Assembly: GCA_023079485.1 (NCBI GenBank)
Contig: CM041083.1
Span: 178,764,480-178,828,479 of the forward strand
Source: Archilochus colubris
Lineage: Eukaryota; Chordata; Aves; Apodiformes; Trochilidae
Length of the DNA stretch: 64,000 bases
Direction: 5' to 3'
Shown: piece by piece, positions 42,801 to 54,589 of the stretch
How positions within the stretch are numbered: the stretch's first letter is position 1
Layout: the number at the start of each line of letters is the position of its first letter
Notes under the pieces: generated by a model
What the model saw: only the letters and a program-made list of their open reading frames with translations
Databases searched by the model: none
What the model was told of the DNA's origin: nothing
Made by a program: the position numbers and the translations under genes

Positions 42801-44154
42801 CTGGGGAGGCTTTTTTATTACTTGCCCTGGGCTGCAAGTACAGTCGGGCTCCAGAGAAGCTGTATCATCAGCTGCCTGCTAACCAGGAGACTTTCAAGAC
42901 CAAACTTCTGTCAGGAAAGAGCTTTCAGACTTGGAAAGAGACCCCAAGTATCTTGGGACTGAGTTATTATTTGAATTTTCTCACCAACTTCTTTATGAAA
43001 AAGTATGTCTAGTTTCTGGTGTTTCATAATGCCTCAGGCATGAAAGAGCAAGCAGGGGAAATTGCTGATCAAGGGATTTCAGGAGAGGTCAAATCTTTGC
43101 ATAGGAAGTTCAGCTCACCTCAGTTAAAAAGAGACTGGGAAATAGAAAAGTTGAACGGGCTTCTTCTGATCATGGTAAAGATGAAAGAGCTTATGTACTG
43201 TAAAGTCCTCCATCAAGTGAGCAAAGACTTGGCTGTACAGACCAGGCACAAGGAGGTGGAAGCAGCAGGGGAAACAGTGAACATTTTTGTCTGTTTTTGG
43301 AATAAGCCATCCTGAATCACATTTTGAATTTTTTTTTTTAAATTTTTTTTGATCTGTAGTGACACGTAAGGATGTGATAAACATGCATGGGACTCTGTGC
43401 TGTCAGGGAGCAAGTGGGGAGGCTGGGAGTGCCAGAGCAGTGTGCTGATGTCAAGTGGGCATCAGCACCCCACACCCAACACTGTGGGCACAGGCTGCAG
43501 CCAGGCCAGGCATGAGGAGCCTCAACCCTCTGATAGACGAAAGCAGACTGTGTAAAGCCCCCCATGTTGGTGACAGCAAAGGCAGAGAGATGCTTCAGTT
43601 CAGAGAATGTGCCACAGTCTTTTTCACTGCTTACATTAACTGGGCAGTGGCTGCAGATGCCTCAGTCAGCCCCGTGTTTCACAGCCCAGCTTCCACACAA
43701 ACCATAGCTAGCAGAGCTGCAGCAGGGATATTCCCACTTCCCATGGCATCTGACTCTCTCTGCTTTGTAAGCCAGCCTGGTTTTGTATTCTGGTTGTGAC
43801 CTGTTCTTCTGACCCACTTACCACATCTACAGTGGTTCAGTTCCCGTAATAGAGAAGCTCCTTTTGTGTGATAACAGAGATGTCTTTTGATCAGCTACAT
43901 GTGTCTACACCTAGGTGTCTTGGAAAGATCTAAGCATTTTTTTATTTCTTTAGAAGGCCTCAGCTAGCATTAAAAGCATAAGGGATGAGATGTCTTGGCT
44001 AGCCTGGTTGCCCAGTGCAAGAATACTTAACAGGAAAAGCAGTGCCACAAGCTTCTGGCTTTGTTATGAGGAGGTAAAGTGCAGAGAGGTTCCCATTCCT
44101 ACTGCATGGGCAGAGTTGTGTTGCATTGTGTTCAAGCTAGATTTTCTGACTTTT
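39812..44154. other. 3' flank of KATNAL1, no gene seen
   Basis: About 4.3 kb without a recognisable exon. It may be partly distal 3' UTR. Small tandem duplication at 40877-40916; paired AATAAA at 42472 and 42481; a TG/CA-rich stretch at about 42270-42320. Confidence 0.6.
40877..40916. repeat. Tandem duplication, 22-bp unit
   Basis: ACTCCATAAAAATACCTT occurs twice, 22 bp apart, with CTAT between the copies. A local slippage duplication. Confidence 0.8.
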
Positions 44155-44556
44155 CATAGAATCATAGAATCAGCTGGGTTGGAAGGGACCTCAGAGATCA
44201 TCAAGTCCAACCCTTGATCCATTACTGCTGCAGTTACTAGACCATGGCACTGAGTGCCACATCCAGTCTCTTTTTAAATATCTCCAGGGATGGAGAATCC
44301 ACTACTTCCCTGGGCAGCCCATTCCAATGCTTGATCACCCTCTCCGTAAAGGAATTCTTTCTAATATCCAACCTAAAGCTCCCTTGGCACAACTTGAGAC
44401 CGTGCCCTCTTGTCTTGCTGAGAATTACCTGGGAAAAGAGACCAACCCCCACCTGGCTACACCCTCCTTTCAGGGAGTTGTAGAGTGATGAGGTCTCCTC
44501 TGAGCCTCCTCTTCTTCAGGCTGAACAGCACCAAAACTGCTCTTTGACTTCTCCCT
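44155..44556 (-). mobile_element. CR1 LINE, 3' fragment (antisense), same subfamily as 2458-2806
   Basis: It begins with ATAGAATCATAGAATCAGC, the reverse complement of a CR1 3' terminus. The minus-strand frame reads [20 protein letters not shown], then [17 protein letters not shown]. The 3' UTR segment (GCACTCAGTGCCATGGTCTAG in the element's sense direction) is shared almost base for base with the copy at 2458-2806 and differs from the other copies. Confidence 0.95.
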
Positions 44557-47500
44557 TGTATTGGGAACATTTTTATATGGATTAGGCAGAAGTCATGGGT
44601 TTTTTGTTCAGTGTCTGCATTAGCGTTAAGGTGATCCCATGATCTGGTTGATACATGAAGCTGATGAGCATATGCCCTGCATGTGCTTACTTTTGGAGGA
44701 AAGCATCATGCATCCTGCTTGGCTATCTGGTGATACAGTAAGTAGTGTAGCTTTGTGTAAAGATGCTTAAACATAATATTTAGAAACTTTTTGTTGGCAA
44801 AGAGAGAAATTCTTTCTTCCAGATTACAGCTGTGCTGCTTCTATTCATGAGCAATTCCTTGCATAAGTTGTTGAATTAATGTAGAAGAGACTGTCTTGAA
44901 AGTAAGAGTTTTTTGAACTTTGTAGAGCAAGAAAGGTAGAAAAATATTTCCCTAGAGGAAGATACTGGAGTACCCAAGACACTGGGAGCTGAAATTCCTT
45001 CTTTTTGTGGTTTTCTTTTTTGTCTAGCAGTTACACTGCTGGGTTGCACTTTCTGGTTCCAATTTGTTTTGAAATAATTACCATTGTTTATCTGTCTCTC
45101 AGACAGCCTTTGCAGATGAATTGGTTCCACAGAGCCCTCTTGCTTAGTGGTTGGTGTTTTTGCACAGCATGTTGTGTGACATCTAATTGAACAGGCTGAT
45201 GGCATGAGATCTTCCTTGTGAAGTAAAGGTCACCTGAATGGTGAAGGTGAGAAGAACTGCACTGAATACCAATTGGACTGTCAGTAACAGAAACCATAGC
45301 AACTCTGCACTGGGTTTATAAATATAACTGAGAAGAAAAAGGGAATAACCTTAAGGAGCTGCTGACAACACTGCAATATGCATGTTGATAAAAAAGGTGG
45401 TCTTTGCATCTTTGATAGTGAGGAGAATAGATGTAGGAGGGTGGAAGTGGATCAGTGAACAAAAGAAGTCAACTTCAGGCATTGCTGACAGGTTTTGCTG
45501 GCTTAAAAACATCCCAGACACCAGGGCCAGTTTGCTACAGCCACTACAAAACCTACTTTTTATGTAATTGAATTTAACTTCCTGATAGCTTGCTTCCCAT
45601 CTTGAAATGTCTTCAAAGTTTGGGATATGCTGAGGCTGGATGTTTTTGGAGGGCTAGAAGAATAAGAGGATGTTCTGGAGAGTCCTGGGGCTCTGTTGTT
45701 CTAGATGTGTTGCTCTGTTGTGTACCCATCTGGGTACCCAAGAAGAGATCCTCCAAATGCTTATAGGGAGTTGAGGTGGTAAGAGGATGAGGAGAGAGGT
45801 GGACATGAAGTCACCCATCCAAGGTCCTAGGGTCCGTGGAGGAGACAAACCTGTCCCTCCAACTCCCAGTTTCTGATCCTAAAGCATCCAATAGTGTTTT
45901 TCAGTTGCTTTTGACTTGCAGCCCCTTAGTATTTTTTCTACTGAGGCCAAAGATCCTTTTATTGTGAAATAAATACAGCAAGTTTGTTTTTCTTAAATGC
46001 CTTCTTTTAGGGCCTTTAAAAATAGACAGTGGTGCTCCTGGGGGCTGCAGAGGACAGTTTCTAAAGCACTGGCCCATGTCACCTAAGCTTGCCTGAATTT
46101 GTTATGGAAAGGAGTCTATAATGGATGATGTAGATTTTATTTTCTTCCTGTTAGTTTGCTCAGTAAGATGAAGATCAGTCAGTGTGAGGTGCTTCTGGGG
46201 AGTTTATTTACAGTGTGGGATTTTTTTTTCCATGCATATTAGCATTTCATCAGCATATGGCACAGCCAGATAAAATAAATATTTGTCTTTCCTTAATTTA
46301 TGCTTGTGTAGAAAGGTCCCTGAGTATTCATATAGGTCACTCTGTTGTATCTAATTAGACATTTCTACCATGGTGCAGGGGCTCCTTCCCCCTCACCTGG
46401 GAGCCAAGGTTCATGCTCATCTCCTTCACCCACCAGGGCAGCTGAGCTTTTCCAAGACATAAACCTGAACAAAGCTTGTGAGAGCAAAGAGTTTTGGCTG
46501 GGGAGATGCTTGAAGGACTGGTGGGGTGGGATGACATGCTGGGCTATGTTCCTGGGTGCTCACCCTTTCCAGATAAGGGAAATCAGTGGTGAGAAGAGGG
46601 AAAAACACTCCTCCAGGCCTACATTACAGACACGGGTCAGAGAAGAGCAGGAAACTTGTTTTAAAACACAGGCACAAAAGAAAAACTACTCAGTTTTAAG
46701 ATGGAGTCAAGCCTGCTGCAGCCAGTGACCCTGGAGGCCTTTTCCAGCTCTGTGACACATCCAGATGTTTTGTGTTCTCACAGATGATTTGGAAACATTC
46801 TGCTAGTTTCCAACCTAAATATGTTCACACTTAATTTGTCTCCATCTGATTTTGTTCTAGTGTCATCTTCTAAGGAGTAGATCTTACTCCCTGCTATTTA
46901 TTCATCCTACATCGCTGAATGTATTTATAGAGTCATCATATAAAGCAACACCTTGTGCTTTGTAAGACTGTGCAAGCTCCTTCAGTCTCTTTTATAAGAT
47001 GGATCCTCTTCAGTAACCTTTCTTTCCAGCTGAGCCTGTTTGGTTTTTTAACACAAATCACCAGAAATGTACACAATGGGTCCATAAGCTGCACATAGCA
47101 AGTTACCCAGTAAGTCAAGGAAAAAAAGAAATTGCCATCACAGTATATTGCTGTAACCAGGCAAATAAACTTGAGTATTTGGTTGTATAACCTGCAGGAG
47201 GGCAGAAGGCTTAGGTATATTGTTGTTGAACAGCTCATTTGGGTAGCTGAGGCCATGGTAGGCAGTGGGAAATGCATGGAAGGAGGGCAAGATGCAGGAG
47301 TTCTCCAAGGGATGGCAGGAGAAAAGATTTGGGTACTTTGTTCACAGGGAGGCATCTAGGTGCACCCACATAGTTTGAGAACGCAACATTTCTGGGGATG
47401 TTTGGATGCTGCATGAAGTAGAAGAAGAGATTTGGGACCAGCTAACAAGCTCCAGGGACAGCATTGTCACCAGTGACCAGGGATGAGTGTGGAGTGGCAA

Positions 47501-47670
47501 GGTGGATCGCATCTCCCTCCTGCCAGCCTCCCTGTCTCTGCCTTCCTCCTGTGTATGCAAAGAGCCCACCCAGGCCTCAATTATCCTGGCACAAGGACCC
47601 CATAGCTCTGTGCAGGACCCTGCTGTACAAGATTCTCCAGGGCATGGTCTCCTTCCTCTAGAGCTGCTGA
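44557..47670. other. Intergenic, nothing recognised
   Basis: About 3.1 kb with no recognisable coding, RNA or repeat feature. Open frames up to 139 codons (46936-47355, minus) look like chance. Confidence 0.6.
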
Positions 47671-47809
47671 GAAACAAAATCAAACTGCAGCTTCCTAAAG
47701 GGATCTCTGACGTTTTTGGTCCCAGAAGCCCTGTTACTCAAAAAATTAATCCACTTAGACAGCCTGTTCAGCAGATTCCCTTCACACCTGGTGGTGGTTC
47801 TTACAGCCA
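47671..47809 (+). repeat. Direct repeat unit A (unidentified family)
   Basis: About 139 bases starting GAAACAAAATCA and ending TTACAGCCA match unit B at 48543-48687 with roughly a dozen substitutions and two small indels of 4 and 3 bases. A few more bases upstream (TTCTCCAGG) may also match. Both copies are open in the same frame (QLPKG, then NPVTQKIN or SPVTQKIN). No known element or gene was recognised. Confidence 0.8.
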
Positions 47810-48542
47810 AGATGGGAATAAAGCTATTCTGCTTCTTCTCCTTGACAATGGAGACTTTTTTTGTAGTTTTTCAGTCATGTTGCTCTGCTGAGGCTCTGTG
47901 TGGGTGTGCTGGCAGCCTGCAGCAGCTGTGTGCAGACATCCATAGCTTTGCTGCAGAGGGTTTGGGGAATGAGAAGGCTTTGACTCTCATTAGAGACACA
48001 GAACCTCTGCTTTTCAAAGCTTTCCTCCAATTAGAGGTGTTTTAGACCTTGTTTTAGATCTCAGGTATTCTGCTAGGGGTTACCAGTGGGCCGTCTGGAC
48101 AGTATTTTCCTCTAATAGTGCAGTGCAGTTTTAAGAAGGAAAAAAAAACCTGTCGCAGTTTTAAAAATGCCTGGCAAGATTTGATAAGGGACAAGAACAA
48201 GGCTGTGTTGGAACACACCTGACAGAACCCACCACACACCTCTAAGGGGAGGCACAGTTGCTTGATATGGTGTTGAATACAGTCAGGGGAGAACTGTGGA
48301 ATAGGTTGAGGAAGAGATAGTGATAGGAGTTCTTGCTGCTGGAACTAGTTCTGGGATGATGATGCAACTTCCCAAGTTAGGATCCATGGCTGCTTTAGGG
48401 GGCCAAGTTTGGAGCTCCTCTCACCTGACTGCAGGTGAGCTGGTCACCCAGACTCCCTGTAGAGTGGGTAGAGAGAAAAGGGCAAGCTTAAGATGAGACA
48501 GATCTGATGTACCTTCTCCAGGATCAGATGAGCAACATCACA

Positions 48543-48687
48543 GAAACAAAATCAATCAAACCACAGCTTCCTAAAGGGAGCCCTGAAGTTTTTGGCACCA
48601 GGAACCCTGTTACTCAAAAAATTAATTCACTTAGACTGAGCCTGTTCAGCAGATTCCCTTCATACCTGGTGGTGGTTGTTACAGCCA
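48543..48687 (+). repeat. Direct repeat unit B (unidentified family)
   Basis: Second copy of unit A in the same orientation, 872 bp downstream. Relative to A it has an extra ATCA near the start and an extra TGA in the middle. Sequence between and beyond the two units is not visibly duplicated, so this is either two insertions of one short repeat family or the remnant of a larger tandem duplication. Confidence 0.8.
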
Positions 48688-50239
48688 CTTATTTACTAAG
48701 GAATGAAGGAGAAGCATTTTTGTTGATTAATTTTGGGTGGGGAGACACCCTCCTTGCATGGATCTGTATTTCCTCAGTGCCCTTTGCCCTTCCAGTGCCA
48801 CCAGAACTGCAGGCTGGTGGTTACCTACCTGCAGAGGACCCATGCTCCTTCCTGGGTACAGTCACAGAGCAGACACACCCCTGGCCACCCTGGTACCTAA
48901 TTCAACCCAAAGCTCTGTGTCCATGCAGTTCTCCTTTGCAGACAGGTAAATTCCCTCCTGTCTCCTTGGAAGTCTCCTGGATTTAGTTTTTCCTGAGCCA
49001 AAGTCAGCCCAGTCTGGCCAAGTGGGACCAGCACACTTGAAAGAGTAAAAGTCATTTGGTAGCATGGAAACACTGAGGTTGTGGACCTCCATCCTGGACC
49101 TCCTGGCAAATAAGCAGCAGGAGATGGGACAGAACAAAGACATATTTCCAGAGGACCTTTAGATAATGGTACTTGACAGGCAGAATCTGCCAGGAGACAG
49201 CAGGGGGGATTGTCTCTTTTGCAGGAGAGAGGAAGGCATGGAAAATTTGGAAGTTACCAGGCGCCTAAAGAAAGCTTGAACATCCAGAGCTCTGACTGTT
49301 GTACAGATGCTTCCTCTCATAATTTGTGCAGCATCTTTCCCTCAGACCTGCATCCCTTGGAGGCTGAAACATTCATCTTTTCCTCAGGCCAGTCCTGCCC
49401 AGCAGTTGCCCTTGGATCTGCCAAGCAGTGAGAAGTGCAAGGGACAGCCTGGCTTTCACCACTCCTCAGTGATTCCTCAGTCTATAACATGGCCCAGGCA
49501 TGACCAGCAAGCAGCTTTCTGAAAAGACCCTGCAGTCCAAAAACCAGGCTAGGAGAGGCTGAAAGAGATGGATGCTGCCCATGTCTGCTGCCTCCTTAAC
49601 AAAACTTAGTAACAAATCTGAGTCTCAGCAAGGGAGGACGGGAAAAGGTGGTAGTGGAAAGAGGTTTTTCTTTGCAGTATGTTTGATTTTGTAAAACTAC
49701 CTCACACGGCTTCTTTTTTGGTTGCCTGTGGGGTTGCATAGCCTTTTTTTCCCCCTCTTTGATATATAACTTATGGCTTCTTCCTCTCACCTGTGGAGCT
49801 TTGTCATCTTACAGGCAGGGTGCACTTGTGCTCCAACTAGCATAAAAATCACCTGGGTTCTCATGTTGTCTCATTCACCCTGGGAAAGAGGATGAGGGTT
49901 CAGGAAAGGGTGTGCTGAGTGGTGCACTTGAGATGATGCATGAAAGCATCCAGGTCATCTCATTCTTCAGGGTGGGGTCATGCTCATTTCTAGCTGGTTC
50001 TACCCTGTGCATGGCTGAAGGTGATTGTCACTTACACCAAATGCACTGAAAGGGAGATAATGAGTGGGCTCTGACTGTAGTTTATGCCCTGAAATGGGAG
50101 TTTGTATGACTTTGGTGGTTAAATCATGATTTCTCACAGCTGGTGAGTTTTGCTAACATGTAAAACCAGTCTCTAGATTTGGGTTGTAGGAGGACTTGGA
50201 TGCCTTCACCTTCTCCTTTTCACATAGACAGTTTTGCTC
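48688..50239. other. Intergenic, nothing recognised
   Basis: About 1.5 kb without a recognisable gene or repeat. If retroviral internal sequence was ever present beyond the leader, I do not see gag-, pol- or env-like translations here on the minus strand. Confidence 0.5.
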
Positions 50240-50269
50240 TGCAGCTGGGGTGCTCTGCAGCCTTTCTTC

Positions 50270-50319
50270 TTCAAAACCAAAGTTCTTGGAGACCTGCGAC
50301 CAGAAAATCTTCTACCCGA
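50270..50319 (-). mobile_element. Retroviral leader fragment next to the LTR
   Basis: The bases left of the primer binding site continue CpG-containing, retrovirus-leader-like sequence for at least a few dozen bases. The left limit is a guess from where CpGs stop (about 50270). No gag start or coding region follows, so the provirus is truncated soon after the leader. Confidence 0.45.
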
Positions 50320-50337
50320 ATCACGTCGGGGTCACCA
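50320..50337 (-). mobile_element. Retroviral primer binding site, tRNA-Trp type
   Basis: On the minus strand these 18 bases match the tRNA-Trp primer binding site familiar from avian alpharetroviruses (starting TGGTGACCCC). It lies two bases after the U5 end of the LTR, the standard spacing. This identifies the LTR to the right as a 5' LTR read on the minus strand. Confidence 0.85.
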
Positions 50338-50388
50338 TTTGTCGCAGTGCGAGACGGGGACCCAGCTTGATGCAAACAAATGTCCAAC

Positions 50389-50394
50389 TTTATT
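50389..50394 (-). terminator. LTR poly(A) signal
   Basis: AATAAA on the minus strand, just downstream of the LTR TATA box and about 50 bases before the end of U5. Confidence 0.7.
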
Positions 50395-50408
50395 GAATCA
50401 GAAGGCAA

Positions 50409-50416
50409 TATTTATA
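50409..50416 (-). promoter_or_regulatory. LTR TATA box
   Basis: TATAAATA on the minus strand. Initiation about 25-30 bases downstream would fall at roughly 50380-50385, right after the AATAAA. Transcription would run leftward, toward the 3' side of KATNAL1 and antisense to it. Confidence 0.65.
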
Positions 50417-50736
50417 CACTAATCTAAGAGCTAATGCCACGTATACATATTGCTGATTGGTGATTTCTACATCTCATTACACACGTTTTAACTTGATTGG
50501 CTACAAAACCTTTAGCAACAATTAACTAACAAAGCTTATCTTTCACACATTTGAGCTTCTTCGTGGATGTTGCTATCGTGCCGAGTCCCTTAATCTAATC
50601 GTCTTGCTTACTCCTTAACCTTCGAGTGTTCTAACATACTGTTCCTTGTGGTTACAAAATATGCTTTAAGCAGCACTGTCCTTGCACATAGCCCAAAGCT
50701 TATGTTGAGATTATCAGCAATTGTTCGGTGCAGACA

Positions 50737-52815
50737 GTCCGAGGCTGTACTGCCTCACTGGGGTAAGGTAATTCACCCCAGAAATCCTCCTCCTGCTGCA
50801 GAGAATTGGTTGCCCCTTGTCTTTCCTTGCAGCACACTAGACGTATGCTCTTAAAAGAAGTTTGAAGGAGACTCAGAAGAGTTCTCAAAAATGGTTATTG
50901 CCCAGCAGCCCGCAGTTAGAGAAGACAGAAACCCATCAACCCCACTCTTCTCAAGGGACAAGGACAGAAGATCCCATTACAGGACATTGCTAAGAAAATG
51001 GATCTTTGTGTGAGTACAGCATCTCCTCAGAAATCTGTGGCAGGTGAGTGACTTGATTGCCTGAGATGCTGAACAGGAACACAGGGGATGACCATCCAAG
51101 CCTCAATGAGAAACCTGGGACACCAGTGAGACAAGCCAAGATGGGCAAAGGAAGATATGGACATGGTCAGGGTGTGCTGATGGTTAGTTGTTATCTGGGA
51201 TGTTTCTTAGCAGACGTATGGATGGTTTGGTGTCCTTCAAGAGGCTGATTAAAGAGCATTGGGACAGCCCTCTGCTTGGCCAGGTACCCTCCAGAGCCAG
51301 CTGGGGCACTGTGAGGGGCAGGCAGCTGGGCAGGTCTCTGCCTGCTCTTTGTGAAGAGATGGGGCTGGAACCATATCCATTTGCTCCCAGAGGCAGCAGT
51401 GTGTCTCCTGGCTTAGTTTTCTGAAGGATATCTGCTCCCACCAGGATTTTCCAGCTGCTGTTGCTGCCTGCCACAAAGCTGGACTGCTTGCATCTCCAAG
51501 AAGCTATGCTCTTTATTCTCAGTTTTACCCTGAGACAAATGCATTTTTTTTTCCCTTGAGATTTAGTTTAGCATGCTATGAAATGTGTTTCAACATCTAA
51601 TCTGGTCTCAGGACACATTGTGAATTTATATTTAAGCCTTTGGGCTTTTGTTTGTTTGTTTGTTTAAGCCTCAGAGTTTTCCATGTCATTTTCCTGTAAG
51701 GAGAGGAAGATGCTGCTATTGAGTGTGCAGAACTCATTTGCTCAGCCAGCACAAATCCCTTGTACATGGTTTTCTATACAGAATACATGGAGCTTATAAA
51801 CCCTTCAATTTAGGGCTCCTTGGGATGTGGTGCTTGCACGAGACTGGTAAATATTGAAATGTTTTAAGCTGTGCAGAGGCTGCAGAGCGCAAGAGGTCAG
51901 ATGGAAGGGATTCAGTCTTGCTGAGCTCTGAATTCCTGAAGACCACTTCAGTCCTGGAACGTGGCTATCTGCAGAAGTGTGGCCTTAAGAGAGCAAGAGC
52001 TCGTCAGGGAAAGAAAGGGTTCAAACCGCTTTCAGGATCTGTAAGCATTCAAGGAAGTTCTAAGAGCTCAGAGTAGCTTAGAAGTTGCTCTACACGCCCA
52101 GCAGCCTCCCAGTTTGTGCACCCAGCAGCTGTAGCTGGGGGCTGGATGCAGATCCCAGGCTGGGTTCAGGGCACGAAGCTGTTCTCAGAGCAGGTTTAGC
52201 TTGAAAGGAGCTGCAGCAGTTTGTGCTTGAAGTGCTGACTGCAAACATTCAGCAGGAGGAAAAGCAAGAGGAATGTGTATGTGCCAGGCTTGTTTAGAAA
52301 CCACAGATGATTTACAAAGTGATCTTAATTGGAAGTTTCTCTTTGCGGCTTTCTGACGTGTTATTTCTCTGATGCAGACGTGTAGGAGCCGTTTAAAAGC
52401 TCCATGTTTACTAATGAGGAGTTGCATAATTGGGGATATATTTATTAACTGTACATGTGCAGGATGGGGAAATGATTTGGGCAGCAGCAGCGGTGCAGGG
52501 AAGGGTTTGGGTCACTCAGGGCATGACCAGCAGGGCATGATGGATCAGTGTCCTCCTCTCCTGGTGGAAGAAAGGGCCTCTTGTCCTTGTCCCCAGGGGC
52601 ATCTGCCCCAAGTCCTGGCATGGTGGTTAAGAGAATTATGGAATCTGAGGATGTTCACAGAAAGGGACTAAGAAGAGGTGCAGAGAAACATGGTCTGTGG
52701 AGGAAAGTGCTCAAGATGAGGGTCACTGTATCTTAGAGAAAACTGTGAGGGGCTTTAACTTGATTAACTTTTAATACTTTTTAAAATTTTCATACTTTCA
52801 TATTTTTATTTTTTT
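50737..52815. other. Intergenic, nothing recognised
   Basis: About 2 kb. The first 150-200 bases could still be LTR U3 or an adjacent retroviral segment because CpGs persist to about 50910. A TTTG tetranucleotide run lies at about 51648-51665. No gene seen. Confidence 0.5.
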
Positions 52816-53877
52816 AATATGGTCCCCCATTGTGTCCCCTTAGAGAAACTGATGAGTTAGGATGTAGACAAGGGGACTGTGCAGTGGGTGGGGAGCTGCC
52901 TGACAGGCTGCACTCAGAGGGTGGTGGTAAATGGTTGTTTTTCAAACTGGCAACCAGTCACAAGTGGGGACACCACAGGGATTGATATTGGGCCCAACAC
53001 TGTTTAATACCTTCATAAGTGGTCTGGATGCTGGAATCAAGCACACCCTGCTGAAGTTTGCAGACGACACCAAGTTTAGTGGGGAAGCAGGGACTCCAGA
53101 AGGGAGAGAAGCCTTCCAGGAAGACCTGGACAGGCTGGAAGGAGTAGGCTAAGAAGTACCCTACGAAGTTCAGCATGGACAAATCTAAGGTCTTGCATGT
53201 GGGAAAACAACCCAGAAGTGCAGCACAGACTGGGACCCACCTAGCTGGAGAGTAGCTCTGTGGAAAGGGACCTGGGGGTCCTGGTGGGCAGAAAGCTGAA
53301 TGTGAGTGAGCAGGGTGCTTCAGTAACAAAGCAGCAGGATGCTGGGTTGCATCAACAGGGGCATCACCAGCAGCGATATAGAAGTTATCATCCCACTCAG
53401 CATTTGTCAGGCCATACCTGGAATACTGTGTTCAGTTCAGGTCCTCACTATACAAAAAAAGACATGAACAGGCTGGAGAGGGTCCAGAGAAGGGCTGCAA
53501 AGATGATCAAAGGACTGGGAAGCCTGAAAAAAAGAAGGCTTGGGGGAGACCTTATTGTCATGTTCCACTACTTAAGGAGTGGCTGCCAAGAAGATGGAGA
53601 CTCCCTTTTCACAACGAGTCACATGGAGAAGATGAGGGGTAATGGAAAGTCACTCCTGGGGAGATCCCAATTTGATACCAATTGTTTCACCAAAACAGTC
53701 AGACACTGGGATAATTTCCCCAGGGAAGTGGTGGATTCCCCAACACTCTTAAGACACTATTAAGATTCATCTTGACAGGATGCTGAGCTATCTCACCTAA
53801 ACTGTGTTCTTACCTAGAAAGGTTTGACCAGATGATCCTTGAGGTCTCTGCCAACCTGGTGTTCTATGATTCTATGT
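52816..53877 (+). mobile_element. CR1 LINE, about 1.06 kb copy with reverse-transcriptase core (sense)
   Basis: It opens within the reverse transcriptase (ATGGTCCCCCATTGTGTCCC region) and runs to a CR1 3' end with TTCTATGATTCTATG at about 53861-53876. Frame 52931-53152 reads GTPQGLILGPTLFNTF and LLKFADDTKFSG, so the catalytic FADD is intact. Frame 53260-53763 continues with LERVQRRAAKMIKGLGSL and REVVDSPTLL. A stop and frame change between the two parts show it is dead. It is the longest CR1 in the window. Confidence 0.95.
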
Positions 53878-54589
53878 TATGGGCTTTACAGCCTTCATTC
53901 CCTTCTCCTGTACACTGAGGACATGAGTTTATGAGTTGCTTCATGGAGCTGCTGCTGGCACCCACTGAGAGAAGCAGTGGGAAAAGTACAGTTTCAGGAG
54001 CCTGATGATATTTTTCTCACCAGTCAGGATGAACATCTCTGGGTATGACCACAGCAGTGCTGTGTGGAGATACTGGGGACTGCTGGTGTTCTGGCATTCA
54101 CCCCCTGGGCCCACTGGCCTGAAGGTGTTCCTATGGGAGCAGCCTCACAGCATCCATCCCCATACACCTGTGTGTCTGAAAGCCCCACTTCTCCCTCTCT
54201 ATATCCCTCACCAGTCTGAAAAGTGACCACTTAGCTCACTAACAGTTTATTAATAAGTCAGCCCACTCAGAGGACTGAGTTGCTTCCTCAAGGATGTTGT
54301 CCAATAGGGGCAAGATGAAAAAAAGGCATTGAAGTGAAATGTGGAATTTTATTTCTGTGAAGCCAAAATCTGTCACCTCTCGGGTTGTATTCAGTCAAGT
54401 TCTCCTTGATTTCTATTCCCCAGGAATCCCTACCTCTATCCTGACATGCAGAATTAGCACCTAAATGTGTCTCAAACTCTTTTAAGAAGTGTAGTACTCA
54501 CCACTCACTTAACAATTTTCTTCCGAGGGTTAAAATCCTTGTGGTTACGAAGTGTGCCTGATTTCTCATTCAGCTCAATATGTTCTCCT

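Larger units (their letters stand above)
50340..50736 (-). mobile_element. Endogenous retrovirus 5' LTR (minus strand), alpharetrovirus-like layout
   Basis: Read on the minus strand the U5 end is ...GCGACA at 50340, two bases before the primer binding site. A TATA box (TATAAATA, 50409-50416) is followed 14 bases later by AATAAA (50389-50394), so the poly(A) signal sits just at the end of U3 or start of R, as in Rous sarcoma-type viruses. CpGs are frequent here (about 16 in 450 bp), unlike the flanks, suggesting a young insertion. The outer U3 edge is uncertain; 50736 is chosen because TGTC there mirrors the GACA end. No second LTR or coding genes were seen. Confidence 0.75.

Noticed and set aside
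47487..47891. 134-codon open frame spanning repeat unit A
   Set aside because: The repeated part is noted as a repeat; frame outside the unit is not shared with the second copy, so a gene is not supported.
53260..53763. 167-codon open frame that could be taken for a host gene
   Set aside because: It is the C-terminal part of CR1 reverse transcriptase inside a LINE copy with a proper CR1 3' end.
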